Under the pieces are notes generated by a model. It was given only the letters and a program-made list of their open reading frames with translations. It searched no databases and was not told the DNA's origin. 64,000 bases of DNA from Aspidiotus rigidus (Eukaryota; Arthropoda; Insecta; Hemiptera; Diaspididae), in assembly GCA_035079385.1 (NCBI GenBank), contig JAVHKY010000013.1, forward strand, positions 14,258,001-14,322,000, given 5' to 3'. Position numbers and translations under genes: made by a program. Below, in pieces: positions 1 to 12,235 of the stretch (position 1 is its first letter; each line of letters opens with the position of its first letter).

Positions 1-545
1 ATTAAAATGTTATTGCAAAATGTTTCAAACAAAAGTTGTTCCTCGTTAAATTTCTTACCAAATAACGTATTCAACTTTCAGCCTATAGTAATTAAAGCCT
101 TTGTAAAGGCCGCTCAAAAAAAGGATCAAAATCAGTATTTCCATATATCTCCCAAAATTGAAATTTTATGAAAAAATGTTTCAAACAAAACTTGTTCCTT
201 GTTAAATTTGCTATAATACGAGCTCTTCAGCCTTCAGGAGGTTCTTCTATTATAGGGATTCAGACCCCCCAAGATTTAGTCTTTTGCTTATATTTTCTCT
301 AATTGAAATTTTATTACAAAATGTTTCAAACAAAAGTTGTTTCTCGTTGAATTTCCTACCAAATAACGTATTCAATTTTCAGCCTAGATCAATTAGTGTC
401 CTGGCAAAGCCTGCAAAGGCGGTCATAAGAGGACAAAAATCAGTTTTTCTATATGTTCATCTCCCAAAATTGAAATTTTATGAAAAAATGTTTCAAATAA
501 AAGTTTTTCCCCGTTGAATTTCTTATCAAATGAGCTATTCTGATT
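1..545 (+). repeat. Two tandem diverged copies of a ~250-bp repeat
   Basis: Copy one (about 1-235) and copy two (about 295-545) share a line-up of motifs: a block around AAAATGTTTCAAACAAAAG, then CGTTAAATTTC, ACCAAATAACGTATTCAA, TTTCAGCCTA, and a second AAATGTTTCAAA block about 170 bases on. A third copy lies inverted at about 1015-1250. No protein is encoded. The unit is probably a dispersed non-autonomous element, but its ends cannot be fixed from this window. Confidence 0.7.
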
Positions 546-705
546 TCAGGATAGAGCAACTAGTCCACAAAAAAAGCCTCTCGATGTTAAAAATACAAGG
601 ATGTGCTATATTTTTCTTATGTTCAGATAGTTTTGGTACTGATTTATGGAAGTCTGGCATCATTACAGATTGTTGTTGAAAATAGTTTTTTTTTTTTCTT
701 CTTAG

Positions 706-902
706 GATTGAAATGTTCACCAATGTGTCTTGGGATAACTTGCCCCATTGCTGGTGGAGTATTAGAGGTATTAGATGACATTGACGACGACTTGCAGGAT
801 ATATTAAGTCAGGATGAGGAAGCTGACCATGAGTCTACGAGTAGTATTTATGACGATTCCTCAGTAATCACAGGCGGCCTCCCTCCTAGGGCTATGTTAT
901 AA
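706..902 (+). CDS. Possible terminal exon, unknown protein
   Basis: A long T-rich tract ending in CTTAG looks like a splice acceptor. The frame after it is open for about 65 codons and ends in TAA at 900-902. It encodes a short cysteine-containing start (CSPMCLGITCP) and then a very acidic stretch (EVLDDIDDDLQDILSQDEEA). Acidic, low-complexity but non-repetitive sequence after a good acceptor suggests the last exon of a gene whose other exons lie left of the window. No family is recognised and no AATAAA follows closely. It could be a chance ORF between two repeat copies. Confidence 0.3.
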
Positions 903-1014
903 AATTATGTGTATAATATTATATGAAATAACTTAGCCTCATGGAGTAAGATTCAGTTGAGGAACCTACAGGAATAATGCACCCAACACACTTTTTTCGT
1001 AGACTAATTACTCT

Positions 1015-1250
1015 ATTCTAAAAGCTGAATAGCTCATTTGATGCGAAATTCAACGAGTTTAAGACATTTTTTCAGAAAATTCAATTTCGGGAGATATTAT
1101 GGAAAAACTGATTTTGGTCCTCTTTTGAACGGCCTTTGGTGTAGGCTGAAAGTTGAATACGTTATTTGGTACAAAATTTAACGAGGAAAAACTTTTGTTC
1201 GAAATATTTTTCAATAAAATTTCAATTTCGCGCGATATCGACGAAAAACG
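1015..1250 (-). repeat. Inverted copy of the 1-545 repeat
   Basis: Read on the minus strand, this stretch repeats the order of blocks seen at 1-235 and 295-545 (the ACGTATTCAACTTTCAGCCTA region, the AAAATCAGTTTTTCC region, GAAATTTT). With the plus-strand copies it brackets the possible exon at 706-902 as an inverted pair. Confidence 0.6.
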
Positions 1251-1759
1251 AATTTATGAGGACCACATCCTGAACCATTTTCAGCAAAGAAACGTTTGTT
1301 GCTCCAGCAAAATATTTTTCTTTTCTCCAATATTGCTCTAATTTGCCTACACCATCAGAATCTGATTTAAAAATGAAACAACAGAGCTCCTGATCACAGT
1401 ATTTTTTGTTTTTTGTATTTTTGTAGCCTGGTTCAGAAAACAAGGTAGGAAGACAAAATGTGTTCAAAAAAAGTTTAATTAGCAAAGGTCTTGACGTGGT
1501 AAACAATTTTTTTAGACAGTGATTATTAAGGTGATATATGGTCCCTCAGCCGCACAGCAAAGACAACTTTCTGTGGATTATGTTTTACTTGTAGTGATGA
1601 GGGGTGAGAATGAGTTGTGGTCTTCCAATCACAAACCAAGGACGACTTTCTCTGGATGATGATTCAAAGATATATGCTGCTCCAGGGGTATACGGTGAGA
1701 AGAAACAGACCTCCTTCCAGCTGAAACCTCTCGCCAATATTGCTCAAGGATAAAGACGA
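1251..1759. other. Non-coding stretch, nothing recognised
   Basis: Only short, unsupported reading frames are present. No RNA gene or repeat boundary was recognised here. Confidence 0.5.
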
Positions 1760-1879
1760 GTCCTCTATTATGAAAAAAAAATGGGCGATGGTAAGTTGCT
1801 CATAAATGTCCAAAGGGAAGTCCTCTATTATGAAAAAAAAATGGGCGATGGTAAGTTGCTCATAAATGTCCAAAGGGAA
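1760..1879 (+). repeat. Perfect 60-bp tandem duplication
   Basis: The 60 bases at 1760-1819 are repeated exactly at 1820-1879. The unit starts GTCCTCTATTATG and ends CCAAAGGGAA, and it contains a 5' splice-like GGTAAGT. The lack of any difference implies a recent duplication or an assembly join artefact. Confidence 0.95.
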
Positions 1880-2732
1880 TTTGATTGATTGGGTGAATTA
1901 CACATACCAATGTATTGGATCTGAAAATAATTATTGAGGTAAAAGCTGGTGGACAAATACTCTATTCCAAGAGTAGACTCAATACTGGCAGATTCCACAT
2001 TCCTGTCCCGATTCAAAAACTTTTTGTACAACAATCAAAAAAGCTTAGCAAAGTTCAGAGACTGATGTTATCTGAGGTCCAAAGTAAGGACACGGACAAT
2101 TAGTATGAGATACAAGAGCGCAACGACAACCGCAAACGGAGACTCAGATCCGATAGAGAACAAAACCGTATGCCGCTGTAAATGCAATTGTGCGAATCCT
2201 GAAAATTCTCAATAAAATTTCTAGTCAACTATTTCTCTTTTTATTTTCAAAGCGATTAACACGATTCACGAAATGTATACGGGTCGGAACAGATTATTTT
2301 CTTGACGCTACTGAATCTAAGTTGTGGACAAAGCTACATATAGTATATCTCATAAAATAATCGAAAACTATTTACAGAGATGGGGAAAATTAGGGTACTG
2401 TTATTTAAAATAATGAGAATCGCAAATTGAAGCAAAAGATGATAACTAATTGGTACAGATAACGGCGAATTATTTACAAGTTCAATCATAGACTAAACAT
2501 CCGTGAAATCACGGAATTGTTCAGGTATAATTATTGATACATATAACTATAAATAATTATGTACGAAGTTCTTTGTATACAAAATGCTATCTAAACAATC
2601 GCAAAATATCGCAGTTTTGCAAATTTAGTGAATTACCGTTAATTGTCCTAACTTACAGTGGCGACTTAGTGCTTCCAATAATGTAAAAATTTCTCAATTT
2701 TGACCTAATTGTGGCGCTCGACAGAGTTGTGC
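1880..2732. other. Non-coding stretch, nothing recognised
   Basis: AT-rich sequence with only short frames. No recognisable gene, RNA or repeat structure. Confidence 0.5.
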
Positions 2733-3287
2733 GTCAAAATTTCAGCAAAGAAGCAACTTTACCACTAATTTTTAGGAATACTTTTGAAGACTGATAGAAA
2801 TTTATTTGCTGCTCTTGGGGTTCCTTTCTCTTTTTCTTCTAAGACTAAGTTGCTCCTCTCTTTGGGGGCAAACTCAATTAAATGGTAGTAGAGAATTTAG
2901 TGAAGAGTCACCAGTATACAATATCATTGGTTTTGACATCTTTCTAGCTTCTTTTGAACTTGATTGACAAATATGACCTACTTTGTAAACTTTGGTCATT
3001 AGTAAAGCTCTAGTCCATACAAAAGGTTTCAGCTCCTGCTCCAAATGAATGAATATTGAAAAATTGTAAGCTCTTTTATCTACTTTCTTGATTAGTTTCA
3101 AGGACTTGGAAACATTTGAGTTAAATTAGGGGCAAAATTCAAATAAGACTTGAGTTTGCTACCAAAGAGAGAAGCTACTTAGTCTGAGGAGGAAAAGGAA
3201 TCTAAAGAGCAGCAAATGAATTTTCATCAGTCTTTGAAACATTCCTCTAAATTAGTAATAAAGTCGCTTCTTTGCAGAAATTTTATC
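2733..3287. mobile_element. Foldback element with ~150-bp imperfect arms
   Basis: The left arm (about 2733-2880) and the reverse complement of the right arm (about 3140-3287) share the same series of blocks: AAATTT-CAGCAAAGAAGC, AGACTGAT, TTTGCTGCTCTT, AGACTAAGT, CTCTCTTTGG, GCAAACTCAA. Small indels and substitutions give roughly 80% identity by eye. The ~260-bp centre encodes nothing recognisable. This is the layout of an old MITE or foldback transposon. No target-site duplication could be assigned. Confidence 0.7.
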
Positions 3288-3344
3288 AAAATATCTGCAA
3301 TAATTGATTTCTAAATAGAACCCATAATATTCCTAATTGGACAT

Positions 3345-3490
3345 CAGTAGATATGAAAAGTAGCGTTCTAGGACAATTTGCACATTCAAAGGGTCGATTG
3401 CCACCCCTCTAATATGCAAATGAGCACAGACCTGTCAATCAACCCTTTGAATATGGAAATTGTCCTAGAAGGCTACTTTTATATTTACTG
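3345..3490. mobile_element. 146-bp foldback MITE, CAGTA termini
   Basis: The left arm from 3345 (CAGTAGATATGAAAAGTAGC, then TTCTAGGACAATTT and ATTCAAAGGG) is matched by the reverse complement of the right arm ending at 3490 (CAGTAAATATAAAAGTAGCC and the same later blocks). The sequence ACAT lies directly outside each end, which may be a 4-bp target duplication but is short enough to be chance. Confidence 0.7.
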
Positions 3491-3544
3491 ACATTCAACT
3501 TTCCTCTGGAGACTAGGACTATTTTGAGGAAACACAAAGAAAAT

Positions 3545-3650
3545 ATTGTCATATATTGTGGCGTATACAAGAGTGCAATAAAGTCAACAGGATAATGCAT
3601 GAATGGCGAAAAGACAAGAAGGATAAGTTGCATAATTCAACCATTGTCTA
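3545..3650 (+). repeat. Inverted repeat partner of 5135-5248
   Basis: About 100 bases containing GTGGCGTATACAAGAG, AAAGTCAACAGGATAATGCA and GATAAGTTGCATAATTCAAC recur in reverse complement at 5135-5248. The two copies flank the degraded gag region. They may be parts of long terminal sequence from separate insertions in opposite directions. Confidence 0.8.
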
Positions 3651-3850
3651 GAACCTTGAGGAAATATCTGGAATAGTGTCTGAGGATATATGAGCGCAAG
3701 AAATGGTCAGAATAACAATCAGTACTGAATTAGCAATTGTTGTTCTGTGATTGCATATGGTGTTTGTGTATTTGAAGTGAAGTTTGGTTTTTTATAACTG
3801 TTCTTTATTGTTTGTATTGTTTGTATCCAGTGATCAGTGGAACATCACAT

Positions 3851-3862
3851 TGGTGTCAGAAG
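3851..3862 (+). other. Retroelement primer binding site, tRNA-Leu type
   Basis: TGGTGTCAGAAG is complementary to the 3' end of animal tRNA-Leu (CTTCTGACA plus CCA). It sits about 330 bases upstream of the gag remnant, where a Ty3-type element would carry its primer site. Assignment is from recalled tRNA 3' ends and from position. The upstream LTR (up to 3850) has no second copy here to confirm it. Confidence 0.55.
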
Positions 3863-4179
3863 TTGGATTTAAAGATGTCACGCTTTAGAGTGAATCAGAT
3901 ATTTGCACGTGAAGTGGAGATTGATTGTGGATTCACACTCAGCATTGGTTGTGGATTTATAGTGTTGATGGATAATGATATTTGCTCATCAAGAAGATTT
4001 GTGAGTGGGAGTATTGGACTTCTAATTACCAATATTGATTATTGGTGAATTGATAAGTTGTTTATGATGATAAAGAAGAAATTGCATAAACTATATTGCG
4101 CAATGAGTTATGTGACAAACTTTATACAGAGGATTGTCTGTGAGCGGAAGTAAAGCAAATCTACCAATGTGACCAAAGG

Positions 4180-5130
4180 ATGCTCTTGAAAAAGAAGGAC
4201 AAGATGCAGAAATGGAAGAAAGAAGACCCAACAGCGTCAATTGTACAATATTTGCAGAACCTCCTAGCAAAAATGAAGACTAGTCAAGGGGAGTTAAAGA
4301 CCACTCTAATTGGATTCAAGAACAATGTCTTCCAGGCAGCGGAACAGCAAGTAGACCACAAGCTGCAACCAGTCCAGCAACAAACTGATGATCTAATGAG
4401 TTTGTTGGAAGGTCTCTGTATTGGAAGTGATTCTCAAGTCCTAAGGAAAGCGCTAAGTCATAAGAACATGCTGGGAAGAACAACTTTGCCTCCAACAGAT
4501 TAGCACATGAATCCAAAGGAATAAAAGTGAAAATACCAACCTTTGATGGCAAGTTTTCATAGGAAGTATACAAAAGTCAGTTTGAGGCTGCCGCGAGATA
4601 TAATGGGTGGACAAATGAAGTAAAAGCGGCCAGCTTATTGGTTAATCTCAGAGGTCCAGTGCGGAAATTACTGTCCAACCATACAGAAGAATATGAAGCA
4701 AACTACGACAAACTGGTGAAGTTGAAGAGCAACATTTTGGTCAGGCTCATCTGGCACTCCTCCAGAAGAGAGAACTGAAGTATTGTCAGCAGGCCAGAGG
4801 AGAAACCTTATAACAAACTTTTGCCAGTGAGGTTCTGCGCTTAGCTCAGAAAGCCCACCCAGATGCTACATTGGCTTTGATAGAACAGGTTGTATTGGAG
4901 GTCTTGTTGATAGAATTTTTGATTTGGAAGACCAGAGCTAAGTCCAATCAGCGCATTGCAAGTCCGTAAAGAAAGCACTAGCCTACGCACAAGAAGTTGA
5001 AGCAGCTAGAAAAGTATCAGGACGGCAGATGTTTGCAAGCATCAAGCAAACTAGGATAGCAAGTAGTGGAGAGAAACAACGTTGTTTTGATCGATCAACT
5101 CCGGGACCAATCCGAAGGGTTCAAGAAATA
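4180..5130 (+). pseudogene. Degraded Ty3/gypsy-type gag
   Basis: An open segment of 107 codons (4180-4503) contains a glutamine-rich, coiled-coil-like part (FQAAEQQVDHKLQPVQQQTD). Beyond it the gag homology continues in shifting frames with stops. About 4521-4725 encodes IPTFDGKF, a TAG where a Trp codon would be expected, then EVYKSQFEAAARYNGW and AASLLVNLRGPVRKLL. Around 4735-5050 lie FGQAHLALLQKREL, EVLRLAQKAHPDA and AYAQEVEAARK. Order and wording match the capsid region of Ty3-like gag proteins known from other animals. No protease, RT or integrase follows, so this is a dead, 3'-truncated copy. Confidence 0.75.
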
Positions 5131-5134
5131 AAAA

Positions 5135-5248
5135 TCTCCAAACTCTAGACGGTGGTTGAATTATGCAACTTATCCTTCTCGTTTCTCCGTCATTCATGCA
5201 TTATCCTGTTGACTTTATCGCGCTCTTGTATACGCCACAGTATGTCCA
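5135..5248 (-). repeat. Inverted repeat partner of 3545-3650
   Basis: This is the reverse complement, with about ten differences, of 3545-3650. It directly abuts the end of the gag remnant. Confidence 0.8.
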
Positions 5249-6949
5249 CTTCATCTTCGTATTCAGACCATGACTGGTATTTAGTAAGCGACCAAGGCTG
5301 GAGTATCTCTGTGATATTTGGACTTGACAAGGCAGTAGCGCACTAGTTTTGCCACCTCACTTGCATCTTAACATTGATGCGAACAACCAATAGCCATACT
5401 TAGAAATAATGTGCGCTAGATGTCAGCAATTCCGCTGTCAAGTCGAAATTATAAACACAGAAATGACATTGACAGGTTTTCTTCATAAATGGCAAAGAAG
5501 GACACAAAGTTGAGGTAGTTCAAAACTTGTTAGAAGAGAAGTATTTTTTAAAGCTCTTTATTCAAGTGCAAAAAGTTTGATTACTCGTACATCTTATAGT
5601 TTCCTAAAGATAATCCATATTCAGCGAAGGCATGAAGTTCTTTTTTGGAACAATAGCGAACCTAGCGAATGGGAGTACTCCTTAAAGCGCTGCGTGTAAA
5701 TGAAAAGAAGAGCATTCAACTCTGGCAAGAAAGAATGATATCAAATCGCATACAGTAGACTACGCTAACTGCATACGTTCTGACATTGACCGCAATGTCA
5801 AAACAATAAATTATGCGAGCTCTGCGCATCAAATTATGTACATATGCAGCGAAAATGATCTTAATACACAGAAGAAGGAACATGACGGGCGCGAGTAAAA
5901 TTTATTTATCGAGCAAGAAAACCGAACACGAAAAAACGATGTATACTTTCTCGCTCACCCTTCCCTCAAACCTTCTCGAGCTGACCATACTAAAAAGCTT
6001 ACAACCGAGCGTTAATTGTAAGAAAGTATTTCAAAATCAAGATGATTTACGCACGCGATTCAAATGCGGTAATTCTGTACCTCATCGGACGAATTTTTCG
6101 ACCAAATTTTCACTCTGCCAACAAGTTCAGAGACTTCAACCGTTAAATTTTGCGTTCGGATACAGCGGATATACGATCAATTAACCGTAAATTTTTCATA
6201 TAACTCATCGTCATATACGAGAACGTCTTTACGAGATGTCATTTCGTTTCAACCTCACCTGTACAAATTTATTATTTTCCATCAATTCCCTTCCTCATCC
6301 ACGCGATTATAGAAATATACCTCGGTACATTCAGAGCGACTTTTCGTAGATTATTCGATCCATGCAGTAAATCCACGAGAGACAACAAGATAACAGCTGA
6401 CCAGACTGGCAACGTTTCAGAATCGACATAACGCGCGTTATAAACACATTTTATGTAACAAATTAATTTTGAAAGTCGAAAAAAATCAACAATTTCGCGT
6501 AAAAAAGAAACAAGAGACGAAAAGAAGAAAAAAAGACTGACGACATGCTTAAAATTAAAGATGAAACTGTAGAAGTAGATGCTTATTCATTCCATCAAAT
6601 TCATACGATATAAATCATCTTTACAGAATAGTTTTTGGGTAAAGGATAAAATTATAAGGTGGAGAACATTATTTATGAATTGTAGCAAAAAACCCGTTAT
6701 CGTAGGATGGTAATGTAACAGAATTTTTTCAAATATATTCGACAATCAACAACGAAGATTCACTCCGTATCTCAGAATTAGAAAACTTATTACAAAGTAT
6801 TTTCAAAAAGTGATGAAGCAATATTTTAAAGATGACGAAAGCAGAAAACCCAAATTTTGATGGTTCAACTCGTGACTGCCTCAGATTAGTACAAAAAGAG
6901 ATAAAAATTATGATAGTTTTACGTTCCAAATTAGAAAAGAGCCAATATG
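5249..6949. other. Non-coding stretch, one unsupported ORF
   Basis: A 123-codon frame at 5813-6184 has no recognisable motif or splice context and is not called. Otherwise AT-rich sequence without visible structure. Confidence 0.5.
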
Positions 6950-7083
6950 TGACTCCGCGTCTACAGAAACCCGCCTTAGTGTTCAATTACAATCAGGAGA
7001 AAAGAAATCTTCCTTCCCCTGTAAAAGATATTTCTCTCCTGATCGATATTCAACGCTAAGGCGGGTTTCTGTAGACGGGGTCA
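6950..7083. mobile_element. 134-bp MITE with ~60-bp inverted arms
   Basis: The left arm begins TGACTCCGCGTCTACAG and the right arm ends CTGTAGACGGGGTCA. The arms continue with CCGCCTTAG, TTCAA and AGGAGA matching in inverse order and leave a centre of only about 13 bases. There is no coding capacity. Target duplication not resolved. Confidence 0.8.
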
Positions 7084-9043
7084 TTGAAATCCACCCATCG
7101 TCACACCCCCCGCCCCATCTACATCAGTCAGAGGACCTGTGTTATAAGAAAGAGATCAGAATGTGAGCTCCCTTCCTGTATCTTGGAGACGAATTTATCA
7201 CTATTTTTCGAAGAAAAATCCCTAGCATTCATTTTTTGGGGGATGAATAAAAACGAAAATTTTTGACGTGTTTCATAACTTTTTGGGGGGCCTTTCATAA
7301 TTCTTGAGGTATGTACGAACGTTCATGATCTTGGAACTATGGAAAATTTCTACCTTTGAGATAAATATGAGAACGTCTCTCCTAATTTCTGGATTTGGGT
7401 ATGTACAGTACTAGACTGGAAAAATAATAGGGTGCACGACCTGCATGAAGAAATTAAAGAGAAGAGGGGATTATCCTAAAATACTCAACTGGATCATATT
7501 CTGAACTATCTGTAAACTGTTGAACGATCTCGTTCGCGGAATCTAGAATATAATCTATTGTTGAGCACACGAACCAAAGCACAACAAATACGGAGCTCAG
7601 AGTTCAACTTTAAATAAGACACAACCATCATGATGGGCTTCAGAACCTATCTAACCACATCTAGTTTCATTCCCGAGCGTCTGCAATAACGGATTCCCAC
7701 AAAATTGCTCCATACAATGGCATAGCTACAAGTTCTCTTTCTCCTCTGTAGTGTTCCTTGAACAAAGAAGCTTCAACCAGAGGTTGATCAAATCCACGAA
7801 CGATATAGACATTACCAAACCGGCATCTCTCTACCGGAATGAGTCCACCAACTCACGACACTTTGGACCCGAAATTGGATTGGGTACCACAGCTGAGCCC
7901 AACTTCCTCGATGGCGTCCCATCTTGCTCTTTAAGTCCAAAAACTCACAACTGCATCATAGCACAAGACCACCTCAGTAACTACCAAGACCTCAATGTCT
8001 TCGGGGGTCGTCACATCTCCAATTGGAGCAAAACAAGAACCGCATCACTAAGAATATCTATGTTATCAAATACATAAGTACGTGACCAGTGAGACATCGA
8101 GTATTGAAGGCCTACACACAATTTTGAGGAGTTCGGTTTCCTACACACAATCTACAACTGGCTGACTGCCTTCTGGATAATAATAGTCAATTTAATTAAT
8201 TAAATTTTTGAATTTCTTACGAGCCATTATACAATCAATAAGAACACGTTATAGAGCACGTAGTTCTTATGTACAATTAATGAGAACATATTACCGAGCT
8301 GCAGCGTCACTCTGATATCAACCCCAGGGCTAAGTTCACAGACGGACCCTTCATCGGAATTCCATTTCACTATCATAAGCTCACATGCGTTCTCAGTCAC
8401 ACTTCAACTTTGATATTATCTTATGATATAAAATCCTATCTACAACTTTACATAGAAGACGAATATTTACAATCAGATATACTTAGTGAATCTTCACCAC
8501 ACAAATGACTTGAATTAGTTCTAGCTTTTGATCAACGTTGCACGCCGACGACACGAGCACTATAAATAATAGTAAAACGGTAGAGACACACATACATCCG
8601 TAAAGACTGAAAGCTGTAACTTCAACACGACCATATCCGCGACTATATTATAGTGATTTCTACACACGATAATTACTGATTTAACCACCAAATATTTACA
8701 TCCGCTGACAATAATAACATTTCAGAACGTCATCGCACTATTGTTACATCATTAGCACGGATACACGTTACACTGTGTAACTTACCTACTAACAAGTTGC
8801 CATAAGCATTCAATAAATGCATCAATCAAAAACACATTACGACACCAACGACGACAAACCAATTCCACCAAATTGATTTTTATGGATTCAGGACCGCCTA
8901 AAATCTAACGTAGCTACATGCGCATAGCCTTGTCCAGTTCCATCTCTAGACACCCACACTCCAATGTTGATTTTTGTAGAGTATCGCGACAACCCCACGA
9001 GCACCACCAAAAACAATAGTACAAGACAGAACGGCAACGCACG
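7084..9043. other. Non-coding stretch
   Basis: No gene was recognised apart from the weak Ty3-like trace listed at 7676-7838. Confidence 0.5.
7676..7838 (-). pseudogene. Possible Ty3-type protease-region remnant
   Basis: On the minus strand one frame reads RFGNVYIVRGFDQPLVEASL, which resembles the protease-to-RT linker of Ty3 elements (a -xYVVxGLxxPLLG- pattern in the family). Flanking frames are broken by stops. The match is short and by eye only; it could be chance. Confidence 0.22.
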
Positions 9044-9105
9044 GCCTTTATCTGACTTAAAGGCAGGTATCACTGCCTTTACCTGAATTACAGGCGGGTA
9101 TTTTG
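9044..9105 (+). repeat. 31-bp tandem repeat, two units
   Basis: Units at 9044-9074 and 9075-9105 share GCCTTTA-CTGA-TTA-AGGC-GGTAT with a few substitutions. Each unit is itself partly palindromic (GCCTTTA against TTAAAGGC). Confidence 0.8.
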
Positions 9106-10013
9106 CGCATTGTCTTTTTTTTAAGGCTATCTAAGAGTACATAATTATATCAACAATGCCTCGCTAGTGTTCAGAAATCTTGGCCATTATGTGTATCTTG
9201 TGTATTTTTGCTCTTGTGATTTTCAAATATACGATGCTGCATTCATTTACAAGACTTCTTCCACGTACGCCAAAATATAGGGTGTGAAAGTAGCTGCGGC
9301 TGAGTCGAACTAAAGGACTCTGACATCACTCTGCTGATCCCTACCTGCGACAAGGACTATCCAGAAAAGATTGAATATGGTGAGAAAATATAAAAATCTT
9401 GACCCTTGCGTCCCAGGTCCCGCTCACATAGCTTTAACCTACATTAGGGAATATCTTGGAAGGCGACCTGATCATGGTTAAGAATAATCATGAACAGGAA
9501 AAGTTCAAATCTTCTGGTCAATAATTTATCAAGCTGTTAATTATTAATTCATTATTGTATAATCCTCCAGTTTCTATCATATGAGTAGAGGACTGGGCCA
9601 ACTTTTGACAAGGATTGATCTTATTCAGGGTTTTTGGACCCTGAGTATTTAAAAACTGCTGAACGTGTTCGTTGACAACATTCCTCTTGAACTCAGGATC
9701 GCTCAACAATCATTGAAACATGTTTAAAGACTCAGTGCGCGTATGCCATAATAACAGCTATGAAATGGAACGTTTTCTGCAAGTGTTGCAGCAAGACGAC
9801 AGGCATCTCATGGTTTCAATCAAGAGAGAAACTTGAGAAAATTTAGACTTATGTATTTCATATGGATGAGGATCCTAAACACCGAGCTTTGTAGACCTGA
9901 AGGAGAACTAACACCAGACTATAAATCTCGTGACCAATTTCCCATTTTGAAAAATTTACCTAATTTCTCTTTGACTTTTCCAAGTTTTTTCAGGCTGTTT
10001 TTTTTTACAAAAG
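9106..10013. other. Non-coding stretch, nothing recognised
   Basis: Only short frames without motifs; no RNA gene or repeat recognised. Confidence 0.5.
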
Positions 10014-10017
10014 CGCT

Positions 10018-10610
10018 CTGCCGTACGATATTGAATTGACGTATACCTATACAAAAACAAAGATCGCCGAGATAAAGTCTTCCGCGCAACGTGTGTTAGT
10101 CATGAAGCTCACTTATCACACATCTTTACTATCTCAATCGAATGCATAAATACGTCAATTTTTTTGACGTATCGTGATGTGCTATATCTAAGAATCAAGA
10201 ACTTTGTTGGCGGTATTTTCAACTAACTTGGTGAAAGAAAGATCTCGACACACGGTTCGTGTTCGTATCACTTTATCAATGGAACTAAATTGTAGCATAC
10301 AAGTTAGTATATGAAAGAGTACGAGTAAAAGGGAGGAAAAAGAAGAGAACCTGTTTCGCTATAGGGTAGCGAAGCGACGGTATGTGGCACGTGCTCGGTA
10401 GCACATCGATGAAAGTATAAAATGTGTAAAACGGCGCTAACAAACTTGTTGAAGGAAATTATCACTATTATTGAATTCTAAATTGAAAACTGAAATTAGA
10501 GAACATACTGTAGTGATCTGATTTTCTTCCGAACACATTTTTCGAATCGTTTCAATACTTTTCCACAATCTTTGTTTTTGCATACACGTCAATTTAGCTT
10601 TGTACGGCAG
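10018..10610. mobile_element. Non-autonomous DNA transposon, CTGCCGTAC family, copy 1
   Basis: 593-bp element flanked by a perfect 4-bp duplication CGCT (10014-10017 and 10611-10614). Both termini read CTGCCGTAC inward, followed by (A)ATTGACGT and CAAAAACAAAGAT. The middle holds a palindrome at 10151-10171 (TACGTCAA-TTTTT-TTGACGTA) that repeats the subterminal TTGACGTA motif. No transposase frame is present. Four-base duplications occur in superfamilies such as Sola, Chapaev and Ginger; the class cannot be set from the ends alone. Confidence 0.88.
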
Positions 10611-10614
10611 CGCT

Positions 10615-11408
10615 GCTCATCTGTTATTTCAGGTACAAACTAATTGTAATTTCCAACACAGCGATCCTCAGTTTCCCAAACTCTTTCTAACTTCTTCATG
10701 AGTATACTCAAACCCTCTTTGGAAATAGGTCACTCAAATAGATCAACGGAGGGACTTGAAAATATTTAGATGTCATTGATCTGACTGAGAGCAGGGATCC
10801 AAAAGCTGGACACATTCAGTAGCGCTAAAAGATGAGCTTTATCATGATTCCTGAAACCAGAGTTGAATGTTTAGCAGTATAATTATGAAGTTTTCGATAA
10901 AACAGACGCGATTAACGCAAAAACAAAAAAGCAGAACAAAAAATTTCCTTTTGTATAGTACTTTTTTCATCAAAAATTCGAACAACTCCATTTTCCACTT
11001 TGAAATATCACTGCCTCCTCCCATTTCCTCATCAGTAATCGATTGAATGACTGAATGTTGGACTAAGGTCAAACAAAAGCAAAAGGTTCAAATAGTGAGC
11101 ACGCTAGCACTGACCGGTCAAAATACAGAACTGATCAATTTCCCAGTAATAACGTCACATAGTACTGTTGCTTACTGTTGCTGCAGTTCCTCTTTCGCGG
11201 GTAAATATGCAAAATATAGATAACAGGTTTTACATACAAATTTTCAGGAGAAAAACATTGTTTTGATTAGACAACTATAGTTAATGAATAATAGATTTTC
11301 AAGGATTTTGTCACAGCGAGTTTAATTAATTAAAGCTTGTACCGATCATTCGAATTGTAGCACTTTCGTGATATTGCCACCCAGCTCTGCTGAGAAGTGA
11401 CAATTCAA
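10615..11408. other. Non-coding stretch, nothing recognised
   Basis: Only short frames. No structural feature seen. Confidence 0.5.
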
Positions 11409-11638
11409 ACTGGGCATATTGTAGGTGCGCCAGCGTCGACAATTTCTTCAATGTAATTCTTATGGGAAATCAAAAATTGCTCTGATTTAATTGAAAATCG
11501 AGTCATCTTATAAGAAATTTTACGGTCTTCCGATTTGGTTCGTTGATTGAAGAAAACTTGAAAATCGGATATTACTTCGCGACATACTCCGCTTATCAAT
11601 TTTCTTGAATCGACGCTGGCGCACCTAGAATACCCAGT
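11409..11638. mobile_element. 230-bp MITE, ACTGGG termini
   Basis: The left arm ACTGGG-(CATATTG)-TAGGTGCGCCAGCGTCGA at 11409 is matched by the inverse right arm ending ACCCAGT at 11638, with a small indel. The centre has no motifs. No target duplication was found. Confidence 0.8.
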
Positions 11639-11660
11639 CCCAATACTAGAAAAATGACCA

Positions 11661-11765
11661 AAACTACGGGCCGGACAGCGCTAGTATTGCACACTACAAA
11701 AATGGTAAAATTAGGTGCAGTGCGAGTGACAGGCGGAAAGTTTACTTAAATCGATTTGAATCCAT
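11661..11765 (+). repeat. Dispersed repeat shared with 28968-29062
   Basis: Both copies carry CGGGC-GGACAGCGCTA, GAGTGAC or GGGTGAC, GGCG-AAGTTT-like and TTAAAT-GAT-TGAAT in the same order and spacing. The copies are clearly diverged and have no coding content. Confidence 0.65.
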
Positions 11766-11774
11766 TTTTATGAG

Positions 11775-12235
11775 CAGGGTGCTGCAGCTGAAAAATTCAG
11801 CTTTGGCTTTCGGCTCACGCTTTTGACCTTGAAAAATATGGCTTCGACTTTGGCTTGTGGTTGTTCAAAAGAAATTTGGTTAGCTTTTGGCTTTTCAATC
11901 GATGAAAAAATTGGACACAATCAGGAGAAAAGGATCTCTGTTAGAGGTACCCTGTACAAGAAATCGAAGTTGAAATTGATAAAATTTATGTTGAAATGCC
12001 ATTGCCAGGAAATGACAAACCATTTAATGAAACGGTAAAAAAAAAATTAAGTAAAAGTGATTGAACTTGTATAAAAACATAGTTTTGTACACACTTTTCA
12101 AAACTCAAACAAGCCAAAAGCTAGCCAAGAAAATCTAAATTCAGCTCAAGGTTTCCAAAGGTTTGCCTAAAGCTGGCTTTTTGATTTTGGCATTCGGCTT
12201 TCAACTTTTGACTTTTGGCTAGCTGCAGTACACTG
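11775..12235. mobile_element. hAT-like MITE, 461 bp
   Basis: Termini read CAGGGTGCTGCAGCT and, inverse, CAGTGTACTGCAGCT. Flanking 8-mers TTTATGAG (11767-11774) and TTTACAAG (12236-12243) agree at 6 of 8 positions, as an aged 8-bp duplication would. The interior is rich in imperfect GGCTTTTGGCTTT repeats. Eight-base duplications and CAG-G termini are typical of hAT elements. A fragment of the same family lies inverted near 32545-32694. Confidence 0.7.
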